DNA from: SZUA-36 sp963759155
Lineage (GTDB): Bacteria > Pseudomonadota > Gammaproteobacteria > Xanthomonadales > SZUA-36
Assembly: GCA_963759155.1 (NCBI GenBank)
Contig: CAVWXX010000017.1
Span: forward strand, 124,001-188,000
Direction: 5' to 3'
Length of the DNA: 64,000 bases
Numbering within the stretch: position 1 is the first letter of the stretch; each line of letters opens with the position of its first letter. The notes below the pieces were generated by a model. The model saw only the letters and a list, made by a program, of their open reading frames with translations. It was not told the DNA's origin and searched no databases. The position numbers and the translations under genes were made by a program. Shown piece after piece: positions 15,747 to 23,579 of the stretch.

Positions 15747-16616
15747 TTATTGATACAAAGAGCCCGTGTTCAGCACCGGCTGGGCGTTCTCCTGTGCGCA
15801 TAGAACAACCAGCAGGTTACTGACCATGGCAGTTTTACGCTCATCGTCAAGCTCAATGATTTCCTGCTCTTTCAATTCATCCAATGCCATTTTAACCATA
15901 CCAACCGCGCCATCTACGATGGTCCTGCGGGCAGCGACGATGGCCTGGGCCTGCTGACGCTTGAGCATGGCACTGGCGATTTCCTGTGCGTAGGCAAGAT
16001 GTGAGATTCGCGCTTCAATGACCTCGACGCCGGCTTTTTCAAGACGATCCTGAACTTCCATTTTGAGCTGTTCGGCCACCGCCTGCGGGTCGCTTCGCAG
16101 TGCAATCTGGTCTTCGCTGTGCGATTCATAGGGGTAACTGGTGGCCAGGTTTCTCAGTGCAGCCTCGGTTTGAATTTCAACAAAGCTGATGTAATCGTCT
16201 ACTTCGAAACTCGCCTCCGCCGAGTCGACGACCTTCCACACGACAACGGCCGCGATTTCAATCGGGTTGCCTGTGCTGTCATTGACCTTGAGCGGGTCAC
16301 AATCAAAGTTTCGTACTCGCAGCGATACCGCTTTCTTGGCATAAAAGGGGTTGGCCCAGCGTAAACCCGTGTCACGCGCACTACCCACGTAGGTTCCAAA
16401 CAGGGTCAATACCCTTGCCTGGTTGGGATGCACCATAAAAAAGCCCGCAAAACAAACAAGCAATACAATGCCTATCAGGGCACAGATTAATATCAAGGCG
16501 ATGCTCGCAGTCTGGATACCCGTCACAAAGCCCCACCCATTCGCAATAAACAATACCGGCAAGACAAATAGAGCCAGGTAACCCGATGCGTATTTCTTTT
16601 GGATTTCTTTAATCAT
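15747..16616 (-). CDS. SPFH/band 7 domain membrane protein
   Basis: The ATG at 16616 has AAGGAG seven bases upstream and is preferred over the in-frame ATG at 16637. The product is 289 residues. Two hydrophobic helices (about residues 12-32 and 37-60) are followed by the SPFH domain from FMVHPNQARVLTLFG to about residue 230. The domain includes FYAKKAVSLRVRNFDCDP and VWKVVDSAEASF, plus a long helical stretch with AYAQEIASAMLKRQQAQAI. The C-terminal part is helical. SPFH proteins scaffold membrane microdomains and proteases. It is paired with the RHH gene downstream. Confidence 0.88.
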   Translation of the reverse strand: MIKEIQKKYASGYLALFVLPVLFIANGWGFVTGIQTASIALILICALIGIVLLVCFAGFFMVHPNQARVLTLFGTYVGSARDTGLRWANPFYAKKAVSLRVRNFDCDPLKVNDSTGNPIEIAAVVVWKVVDSAEASFEVDDYISFVEIQTEAALRNLATSYPYESHSEDQIALRSDPQAVAEQLKMEVQDRLEKAGVEVIEARISHLAYAQEIASAMLKRQQAQAIVAARRTIVDGAVGMVKMALDELKEQEIIELDDERKTAMVSNLLVVLCAQENAQPVLNTGSLYQ

Positions 16617-16710
16617 TTTTGCACTCCTTGATATCATTTATATATCATTTTAATACATAACGATAAAAACACAATAGATCTAAAGTCATGGCATCTTTTT
16701 TGACACTCAC

Positions 16711-16741
16711 TTGACCGAATACGCGAACAACAGGATATAAT
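16711..16741 (+). promoter_or_regulatory. Predicted promoter for the outer-membrane protein gene
   Basis: TTGACC (16711-16716) and TATAAT (16736-16741) are 19 bases apart, slightly longer than ideal. An AACAGGAGAAC ribosome site follows before the ATG at 16775. The A/T-rich stretch at 16630-16670 probably holds the divergent SPFH promoter. Confidence 0.45.
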
Positions 16742-16774
16742 CCGCGCTTGGCTGAAAAATAACAGGAGAACAAC

Positions 16775-17548
16775 ATGCGCGGCCTGACACTTTTACTGGC
16801 AGCTTTACTACCTTTATCTTCAATGGCAGATGGCTTGCCTTTCATGAAAGACCTTGCAGGTGATGCGGACCTGCCCCGACCCTGGGGAGCCGGCTTTGAT
16901 TTTTATACAATGGATCAGGATTACGACATCAAGAGCCTGGATTTCGCCCTTCCCGGCGTTATTGTCGGTGACCCCTCAGCGATTAAGGTGACCAACGAGG
17001 TTCAACATTTTGATTTTAAAGGTGATGCATGGATTCTGCCGTTTCTGAATGTTTTCGGATTGATTGGCAGGGTTGATATAGATACCGCTGTAGATTTCAG
17101 CACTGCTGACATCAGCGGCTTGCCAATTAATCTGGGTCAACTGCCCTTCTCCTTTAACGGCACTGTCTATGGCGGTGGTTTTACATTGGCCTATGGCGCA
17201 GAGCGGTGGTTTACGAGCGTTACCACAGTATTCACCCGGACCAGTACCAGTGGCGACTTTGATTCAAAAGTGAATTCAACCGCTGTCCAGCCTCGCATTG
17301 GGATGTTGAAAAATGGCTTCCGGTTCTGGGTTGGTGGTATGTATCTGAATACCGACGAAAAACACAGCGGCGTATTCGATTTGCCATTTATCGGCGCAGT
17401 TCCATTCGATATTGAACTTGAAACCAAGGATGCCTGGAACTATTCCATCGGTGCCGGGTACGAGTTTAATGACAGAGCCAATTTGACTTTTGAGGCCGGA
17501 TTCGGCAATCGCAAGCACACATTATTTAATTTCAACTTCAGGTTCTAA
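16775..17548 (+). CDS. Outer-membrane beta-barrel protein, unknown family
   Basis: The gene encodes 257 residues with a signal peptide (about 1-18, ending SMA). Alternating hydrophobic/polar strands run throughout, and the last residues are NFNFRF, with the C-terminal Phe recognised by the BAM machinery. Strand-like segments include FRFWVGGMYLN and WNYSIGAGYEF, suggesting an 8-12-strand barrel. No transport or enzyme family is recognised. The next gene starts 12 bases after the stop, so the two exported proteins are probably cotranscribed. Confidence 0.65.
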   Translation: MRGLTLLLAALLPLSSMADGLPFMKDLAGDADLPRPWGAGFDFYTMDQDYDIKSLDFALPGVIVGDPSAIKVTNEVQHFDFKGDAWILPFLNVFGLIGRVDIDTAVDFSTADISGLPINLGQLPFSFNGTVYGGGFTLAYGAERWFTSVTTVFTRTSTSGDFDSKVNSTAVQPRIGMLKNGFRFWVGGMYLNTDEKHSGVFDLPFIGAVPFDIELETKDAWNYSIGAGYEFNDRANLTFEAGFGNRKHTLFNFNFRF

Positions 17549-17559
17549 GATATTCAGAT

Positions 17560-18507
17560 ATGGGCAAACAGTTTCTGTTTACTCTGTTTTTGACAGTCTG
17601 CGTCCCGGCAATTGCCGGGGCGTATGAAACCGACCAGTTCAACAACCGCGATCAACCGTTAAAAGACTCCACATCTATCCTGAACCACCAGGTCACGCTG
17701 GCGATAGCAAGCGTCATCACGAACCCGGGCGGTGAAATGGACAGGATGAAAATTGTTGATGGAATCTATTACAAGATAGGCGGAAAACACTGGGTCGATA
17801 AAATTGAACGATTCGCCATGGATTCGAGTGAGATCGAACGTCTTGATACGCCTCCCCACGATTCAATTTATAGTGGTCACCCAATATATGCGACGCGAGT
17901 CGCGGGTATGTTTGGGGTCGGTCCGACATTAAAGATCAACCATGTCCTGGTGGGTACCGACAAACTGGGGCACTTCCTCTCCCAGGGGCGAAAGTTTTAC
18001 CGTCGCTGGGTGAAAATGGGTGATGAGAGCAAAGCGGCGGAGCACTCCGCCTACACCGAGCGCGCCATATTTGGCCAAATGACCACCGGTTCCTATTCAA
18101 ATGCTGACCTGGTGGCAAACTACGAAGGCTTCCTTTTCTACCGAAGCCTTTTTGAGGATGATATCGTTCCCGGAAAGCCAGCCATACTGGAGTGGAACAA
18201 CGGTCGTTGGATAATGCAACGCCCATTCGACTGGGCAGACCATGTCAATGACTACTGGGACGAGGCACTGAACATCAATCACTATGATACCTTGCTGTAC
18301 GCGCGTATGAAGACCCGCTTCATGACCTTTTGTGACAGCTATCATGAAAACCCTGAGTTATACGTGGTACATGATGAAAAAGCCTTGAAAGACCGCTACC
18401 AAGACCTGCAGTTACGCGACACCTCGGAATTAAGACTCGATAATCTGTGTACCGATGAGCAGAACCAAGCCGGAACCACGGCAGAGCAAGCTGCCGAACC
18501 ACAATAA
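17560..18507 (+). CDS. Exported protein of unknown function
   Basis: A signal peptide (about residues 1-21, ending IAGA) precedes a 294-residue mature protein rich in aromatic and charged residues. Conserved-looking blocks are VGTDKLGHFLSQGRKFYRRW near residue 130 and NADLVANYEGFLFYRSLF near 182; the His and Asp in the first block could be functional. Cys are present near the C-terminus (FCDSY, LDNLC), followed by a Gln/Ala-rich tail. The protein probably resides in the periplasm. No named family is claimed. It is convergent with the GNAT gene 21 bases away. Confidence 0.6.
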   Translation: MGKQFLFTLFLTVCVPAIAGAYETDQFNNRDQPLKDSTSILNHQVTLAIASVITNPGGEMDRMKIVDGIYYKIGGKHWVDKIERFAMDSSEIERLDTPPHDSIYSGHPIYATRVAGMFGVGPTLKINHVLVGTDKLGHFLSQGRKFYRRWVKMGDESKAAEHSAYTERAIFGQMTTGSYSNADLVANYEGFLFYRSLFEDDIVPGKPAILEWNNGRWIMQRPFDWADHVNDYWDEALNINHYDTLLYARMKTRFMTFCDSYHENPELYVVHDEKALKDRYQDLQLRDTSELRLDNLCTDEQNQAGTTAEQAAEPQ

Positions 18508-18528
18508 GCAATCTCAGATCAACCCTAC

Positions 18529-19080
18529 CTAGTTCAAATTACTGCGATTGATTGTATAACGGACCACACCTGCTTCCGAACCTGCACCGCTGTACTCAAA
18601 GCCATTTTTCTCAAGAACACGAATAGATTGGGTCAAATGCGGCATGGTCTCTGCACACACCTCGTTAACGTCATAGTGTGAAAAAGCCCAGCCAACCAGG
18701 CTGGCGACCGCTTCGGTGGCAAAGCCAAGGCGCTGGTAACAATCCAATATCGAGTAACTGATTTCAACCGAACCAGACTCATCCGGCCGGCCCTTGAAAC
18801 CACATAAACCAACCAGTTCAGCAGCATCACCCGCGGTCAGCAAATACCAAAATGACCAGCCCTGCTCTGATACATCAGCGAGTTGTGTGAGTGCAAACTG
18901 CATTGCTCTTGGACCGTAGAGGTCAGGTGGCCAGGACTCCCGGATATTTACATCCAGAGCCTCGCTTAGCACATCCCTGCCTGCGATGTCTTTTTCAATC
19001 AACTCCGGTGTCGCTGCAATCAGGTTCAGACGTCTTGACTTGATCAGCCTGAGCGAACGGGATAGTGAAGAGTTATTCAT
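18529..19080 (-). CDS. GNAT-family N-acetyltransferase (RimJ/RimL-like)
   Basis: This 183-residue protein has the GNAT fold typical of RimJ/RimL-type enzymes: an N-terminal arm (TPELIEKDIAGRDVLS), the core VGLCGFKGRPDESGSVEISY, CoA-binding helix region QRLGFATEAVASLVGWAF and a final IRVLEKNGFEY. It transfers acetyl from acetyl-CoA to an amine; the acceptor is unknown. Its start overlaps the stop of the Kdo kinase gene by eight bases, so translation is probably coupled and it belongs to the LPS gene pair. Confidence 0.85.
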   Translation of the reverse strand: MNNSSLSRSLRLIKSRRLNLIAATPELIEKDIAGRDVLSEALDVNIRESWPPDLYGPRAMQFALTQLADVSEQGWSFWYLLTAGDAAELVGLCGFKGRPDESGSVEISYSILDCYQRLGFATEAVASLVGWAFSHYDVNEVCAETMPHLTQSIRVLEKNGFEYSGAGSEAGVVRYTINRSNLN

Positions 19081-19783
19081 TATAAGCCGCCTTGAGATCG
19101 GCCCAGGCCAAATCCATTTCGGGTAGCTTCTCTGCCGGCCAGAACTTGACCAGCGACCTCTTTAAACGGTTCAAATTATCCTCTCCGTTAACCGGTTTCC
19201 CGGCCTGTAAACGCGCCCTATCGAAATCTATCAGATACACCCGCGATTCGGCATCGAGCAATATGTTGCGGGCATTCAGGTCTGCGTGCCAGACACCCGC
19301 ACTGTGAAACTCACGAATACACCTGCCAACGCTCGCCCAAAGACCTTCAATTTCACCTGCGCCGGCCACCACATCAGCAAGGGTTGTCGCGGATGGGATA
19401 CACGCGGTCATAATCGCACCCGTGGCAACAAGCCCTTTATGTTGACACAAGGCTGCGACCGGGCGCGGGACTGGCAGACCTTTTTCATATAACCCGGCAA
19501 GGATGTGATACTCCCTGAAGGGTCTGGATTTTGATATTCCGGTAAAAAAATAAGCTTGCCGGCTGAGTTTAGCCGCCCAACCGCCACGCAGGAAATGCCG
19601 GAGTACAACAGGACCGTCAGGTGTTTCAATAAACCACGCACTGCCACGACCGGTGGCCTCCCCACTCACTGCCTGCCGGGAGCGCCAGTAATCCACACTG
19701 AATTCATCCAGGCCCGGAGCGTGCTTCAGACCGGCATCATAGATGACGGCCCAGGAGCTTTCCCTGTGTGTTGCATGCTTCAT
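19073..19783 (-). CDS. kdkA: 3-deoxy-D-manno-octulosonic acid (Kdo) kinase
   Basis: This 236-residue cytoplasmic enzyme of the KdkA family phosphorylates the inner-core Kdo of LPS at O-4 using ATP. The N-terminal GRGSAWFIETPDGPVVLRHF resembles the nucleotide-binding lobe. The catalytic loop HADLNARNILLD is at about residues 166-177, with Asp168 and Asn173, and the metal-binding motif IDFDRA is near residue 186. Length and motif order match the family. Presence of kdkA suggests a Kdo-phosphate core as in Haemophilus or Vibrio. It is followed by the GNAT gene. The GT9 gene is divergent, 107 bases away. Confidence 0.92.
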   Translation of the reverse strand: MKHATHRESSWAVIYDAGLKHAPGLDEFSVDYWRSRQAVSGEATGRGSAWFIETPDGPVVLRHFLRGGWAAKLSRQAYFFTGISKSRPFREYHILAGLYEKGLPVPRPVAALCQHKGLVATGAIMTACIPSATTLADVVAGAGEIEGLWASVGRCIREFHSAGVWHADLNARNILLDAESRVYLIDFDRARLQAGKPVNGEDNLNRLKRSLVKFWPAEKLPEMDLAWADLKAAYNE

Positions 19784-19890
19784 AAGCAGCCTATTCTAAT
19801 GCACCTGGACCGAGCCTGCTGAATCGTTGAATATGGCTTATTGAATTTCATCATCAACGCATTTGCTTTTATTTTGAGGACTGGTGCAAT

Positions 19891-20970
19891 ATGACCATCC
19901 AGCATTCAGTTTCTGACTTTCAGGGGTTTCGCGTGTCTGATTTTTCAATTTGTATCATGCGCTTGTCGGCCATCGGTGATGTAACCCACGTCGTGCCGGT
20001 CATTCATGCCATTCGCAGTCATCGACCGGAGGCTAAAATCACCTGGATTATCGGCAAACTCGAGGCGCGTTTGCTGGCAGGGTTACCCGGTGTCGAATTC
20101 ATCGTGTTTGACAAAAAAGGCGGGTTTGCTGCTATTCGACAACTCAGGAAAACGCTGAAGGGAAGACAATTTGATGTCCTGCTTCATATGCAGGTTGCTG
20201 CCCGCGCTAACCTGCTCAGTACACTGGTAAAATCACCTGTCAGGGTCGGCTGGGACAGACCCCGCTGGCGCGACCGTCACCAGTGGTTTATCAACCGGTC
20301 GGTTGAAAGCCGGCCGCTACAGCACCAGGTGGATGCCTTTCTGGAGTTTGCAAAGGCGCTGGATATACCCGTGACTCCACCGCAATGGAACCTGCCGGTT
20401 TCCGATGAAGACATTCGTTGGGCTAAGCAGGTTTTGGGTGAGGGGCCACCGATATTGATGATCAGTCCCTGTTCCAGCCATATTTTGCGAAACTGGCAAG
20501 CATCCCGCTATGCAAAGGTGGCAGACCATGCCATATCAAAACATGGTATGCGGGTTGTTTTAACCGGGGGTCCCTCTGAGCTGGAATTAGCAACCGGAAA
20601 GGACATTGAGCAGTCAATGCAAAATGAACCTCAGAACCTGATTGGCAAAGATACGATTTGCCAGTCTGTTGCGCTCTTGAAACAGGCGACACTTGTACTG
20701 TCACCGGACTCTGGCCCTGCCCATCTGGCATCGGCGGTCGGCACACCGGTGATCGGCCTTTATGCGGCAACGCCGAGCAAACGCTCAGGACCCTATAACA
20801 GTCTTGATTTGTGTGTAGATAAATACACCGAGGCCGCCCGCAAGTTCAGGCAAAAAGAGCCTCAGGAGTTACGTTGGGGACAACGCATCGAGTTCCCCGG
20901 GGTCATGGATCTCATCGAGACCCCGGAGGTAATCGAAATACTGGATGGTTTTATGCTTAGTCAACCCTGA
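19891..20970 (+). CDS. Glycosyltransferase family 9 (heptosyltransferase-like)
   Basis: This 359-residue protein has the GT9 hallmarks: an N-terminal MRLSAIGDVTHVVPVIHAIR block, central nucleotide-sugar segment ISPCSSHILRNW, and the C-terminal SPDSGPAHLASAVGTPVIGL. It acts at the cytoplasmic face, adding heptose or a related sugar to the LPS inner core. Two starts are possible; the annotated ATG leaves a 22-residue extension before the first Rossmann strand, and the in-frame ATG (M23) could also serve. Its place beside kdkA supports an inner-core role, although waaC versus waaF type cannot be decided. Confidence 0.85.
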   Translation: MTIQHSVSDFQGFRVSDFSICIMRLSAIGDVTHVVPVIHAIRSHRPEAKITWIIGKLEARLLAGLPGVEFIVFDKKGGFAAIRQLRKTLKGRQFDVLLHMQVAARANLLSTLVKSPVRVGWDRPRWRDRHQWFINRSVESRPLQHQVDAFLEFAKALDIPVTPPQWNLPVSDEDIRWAKQVLGEGPPILMISPCSSHILRNWQASRYAKVADHAISKHGMRVVLTGGPSELELATGKDIEQSMQNEPQNLIGKDTICQSVALLKQATLVLSPDSGPAHLASAVGTPVIGLYAATPSKRSGPYNSLDLCVDKYTEAARKFRQKEPQELRWGQRIEFPGVMDLIETPEVIEILDGFMLSQP

Positions 20971-20972
20971 GT

Positions 20973-21371
20973 CTATTGGTAATCCTGGTAGGATTTCTCT
21001 TCAACAATCTCTGAACCAAGATAAACATTCAGCTCTTTTTTTGCATTGGCGCGCTGGTCATTGGTCACGTACACACTTCGTGCAAGGCCAATAAACACCT
21101 GGTCAAACTCCCTGGCGCGTTCCTTATCACGTATATCGTCTTCAATTTCCCACAAGGCTTCATTGATGGTTTTTAGTTCGTCGTGAATACGACGTACCGT
21201 GTCATCCTCATCAACCGATTGCTGCCATGAAGCCTGCAACAGCTCAAGCTCACGCTTTACATTGGCGAGTTTGGCAGCATCACTGATGCGTTCGGATTTA
21301 ATTTCCAGAATGGTGATCTTGTCCAGTACTTCACCGGGTGAAACCGGTACTTGAATAATATCCATAGTCAT
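20973..21371 (-). CDS. DUF6165 family protein
   Basis: This 132-residue soluble protein begins with IQVPVSPGEVLDKITILEIK, followed by a long helical region rich in Glu and Arg. It ends with VYVTNDQRANAKKELNVYLGSEIVEEKSY. These blocks match DUF6165, a small family often found in polysaccharide and LPS loci and of unknown function. The start overlaps the stop of the PhyH dioxygenase gene as ATGA, so translation is coupled. It is the last gene of the long minus-strand envelope operon and is convergent with the GT9 gene two bases away. Confidence 0.8.
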   Translation of the reverse strand: MTMDIIQVPVSPGEVLDKITILEIKSERISDAAKLANVKRELELLQASWQQSVDEDDTVRRIHDELKTINEALWEIEDDIRDKERAREFDQVFIGLARSVYVTNDQRANAKKELNVYLGSEIVEEKSYQDYQ

Positions 21372-22117
21372 ACCTTGAATGCGTAGTTTTTATCAGGATC
21401 TCTCTCGATATCCGGTGGGTAACTCTTTCGCTTATCCGCGTAATATTTTGCTCTTTGGTCACCATCACTGGCGCCATTGAAAGTGATGTATAACACACGA
21501 CGGGATTTATCCGTGGTGTTTGGCAAAGACCGGTGCGGCGCATACGAATCGAAAAATACCGCATCACCCGGTTGACAATGAACCGGCTCGTAGGATGCAC
21601 TGGCCGTGTCCGCGTCAGTCAATGGCGCCCACATCTTTCCGAGAAGCCCTTGCTTGTGCATACCGGGGATCATTTCAACACTGCCATTTTCGGCATTGGT
21701 TTCATCGATCGCGATCATCGCGGTGATGTGTAATTTACCATAGTCATCCCAACCGGCCTGCACGTCCTGATGCTCTTTAAAACCATCACCGCCAGGCAGC
21801 TTGAAGTTGATCTTATCCTTGAATAACACGGCCGGCTCACCAAACAGGTCGCTGACTGCCTGTTGCATCCTTCGGCGGGTAATGAGTTCGGCAAAACCCT
21901 CGTGGAAGGAAACAAAATCCTCGATTCTCGAAATAATCCGTGAATCATCCTGCTTGCTGGACTCGAAATACATCATGTAATGACCAGGCTTTTCAGGTGA
22001 ACCCGCAACCTCGTTTGTCCACTGGCTGATTTCCTGCATTTCTTCAGCGTTATACAAACCCCTGACAACCAGGAAGCCGTCACGGTGAAACTGGTCGATC
22101 TGCTCTTGACTTAACAT
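21368..22117 (-). CDS. Phytanoyl-CoA dioxygenase (PhyH) family Fe(II)/2-oxoglutarate enzyme
   Basis: This is a 249-residue soluble oxygenase. The metal triad is visible as H116 and D118 in KEHQDVQ and H195 in SYAPHRSLPN. The 2-oxoglutarate-binding Arg is about R206 in DKSRRVLYITF. Small-molecule PhyH enzymes hydroxylate diverse substrates; one member, PhnY*, hydroxylates 2-aminoethylphosphonate at C1. Here the gene lies in the same operon as AEP-synthesis genes, so a tailoring hydroxylation of AEP or of its lipid or glycan ester is a fair inference. Substrate is not proven. Confidence 0.85.
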   Translation of the reverse strand: MLSQEQIDQFHRDGFLVVRGLYNAEEMQEISQWTNEVAGSPEKPGHYMMYFESSKQDDSRIISRIEDFVSFHEGFAELITRRRMQQAVSDLFGEPAVLFKDKINFKLPGGDGFKEHQDVQAGWDDYGKLHITAMIAIDETNAENGSVEMIPGMHKQGLLGKMWAPLTDADTASASYEPVHCQPGDAVFFDSYAPHRSLPNTTDKSRRVLYITFNGASDGDQRAKYYADKRKSYPPDIERDPDKNYAFKV

Positions 22118-22142
22118 CTGCGTAAACCTCTGTCTGACCTGC

Positions 22143-23579
22143 TCAAGATGTACCTAGCTTATACTTTTTCCAAAACGCCTTAATGACTGAAATCAGGTTA
22201 TTGGTGGTCCAGTACAAAACCATCCCTGCCGGGAAGGTATAAAACAATACCAGGAACGCCAGGGCCATCAGAACGAGATTCCGCGAGTGCTTGCGTTGCT
22301 GGGCAGCGTCCATCGCAGGGTGAGAGTGCATTTTAGATGCGATGAACGAGAAACCGGTCATGATGAACGGCAGCAGATTCAGATACCCTCCAAAAAATGG
22401 TAAATGAAACGGTAGCTGCATAAAGGCATCCGTGTGCGACAGGTCTGCAATCCACAGAAAAGACTCACCCGATAAATGGATGTTCTCCGCCAGCATATCG
22501 AACGCGCCGATGAACACCGGAATCACAACGAACACACCGGCCAGGCTTTTCAGGCTATACAGTGGATGCACACCCTCCTGCTTGTACATCGCGATAATTT
22601 TTTCCGACTGTTCCGCGCCTTTGAATTCTTTTTTGATGGCGGCCAGTTTGGGTGCAAGACGTCCATCTGTCTCGTGCACCTGGTCCTGCAATCGATCAGC
22701 AATTCTACTCAATGGCCGCATCAATATTCCGACCAAAACCGAGAGCACCATCACTGCCAGGCCCCAATGTGGAACGACGATCGCAATGGATGAGAGCAGA
22801 AAATAAAGTGCCTGGCATATCCAGCGCAGCCAGAACCAGAGGCCGGAGTACATCAGGCTTTCCAGTTCGGATGCTGATTGTGAAAGCGCTTTTGGTTCGA
22901 TGGGCCCAAGATAAAGTTCGAGATCAAGCCCCTTCTCAGGTTGTGTTACCTCAAACTCGATTGTCGCGTCCTCCACCCCCTCGCCACTGAGTGGCCTCAC
23001 AGACAAAGGTGCTGCTGGTCGCACCATCGCGGTCCAGAACCGGTTTCGAAAACCAAACCATTCCTCGCTGACGCGCTCGATGCTCTCTTCCTCATCCAGA
23101 CCGATACTTTCGACAGAATCCCCTTCAAAGAACAGGTACCTGCTCTGCTCAAGCAGGTTTCCGAAGCCGCTTGATGGCAATGGGCGGAAGGCCACTCCGC
23201 TGGTCAGGCTGGCTTTTTCTGCTTCATTGGAGCTAAAAGAAATGACCCAGCCATTTTCAGGAATTGTCCAACGGCGAAATGCATGACCTGTTGGATCACT
23301 AAATGAAAGCACCGTAGACCCATTGCCGGCTTCACGATTCAGTTGCCAGTCTTGGGGCGCACGCTTATGGAAAACCAGCATCCCCTGCGTCGCAGACAAC
23401 AGACGTGCTTGCGCACCCGAATCGGAACACCCTGGAAAACAGGCCTCGGCAAGCAAGAGGTCACCTGTTTCGCTGAACTGTAAATTCAGGGACTGGGTGT
23501 TAACCGTGATGTCAGCAAGAACCGATGCCGAAAAGAACAGGCTCAACGTGATCAGCCAGACCCTGGGGCGTAAACACAT
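22143..23579 (-). CDS. YidC/Oxa1-family membrane insertase paralogue
   Basis: This 478-residue protein has a signal segment and a reduced periplasmic beta domain (about residues 25-230, against some 320 residues in the housekeeping protein). The conserved insertase core runs from about 245 to 470: a first core helix with WGLAVMVLSVLVG, the groove Arg in LMRPLSRIADRLQ (about R286), a cytoplasmic helical hairpin (LAAIKKEFKG), then VFVVIPVFIGAFDML and the C-terminal FPAGMVLYWTTNNLIS. Housekeeping yidC sits near rpmH/rnpA, which are not here, so this is a second specialised copy. It overlaps the YejM-like gene start by one base and is cotranscribed with the envelope operon. Confidence 0.85.
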   Translation of the reverse strand: MCLRPRVWLITLSLFFSASVLADITVNTQSLNLQFSETGDLLLAEACFPGCSDSGAQARLLSATQGMLVFHKRAPQDWQLNREAGNGSTVLSFSDPTGHAFRRWTIPENGWVISFSSNEAEKASLTSGVAFRPLPSSGFGNLLEQSRYLFFEGDSVESIGLDEEESIERVSEEWFGFRNRFWTAMVRPAAPLSVRPLSGEGVEDATIEFEVTQPEKGLDLELYLGPIEPKALSQSASELESLMYSGLWFWLRWICQALYFLLSSIAIVVPHWGLAVMVLSVLVGILMRPLSRIADRLQDQVHETDGRLAPKLAAIKKEFKGAEQSEKIIAMYKQEGVHPLYSLKSLAGVFVVIPVFIGAFDMLAENIHLSGESFLWIADLSHTDAFMQLPFHLPFFGGYLNLLPFIMTGFSFIASKMHSHPAMDAAQQRKHSRNLVLMALAFLVLFYTFPAGMVLYWTTNNLISVIKAFWKKYKLGTS

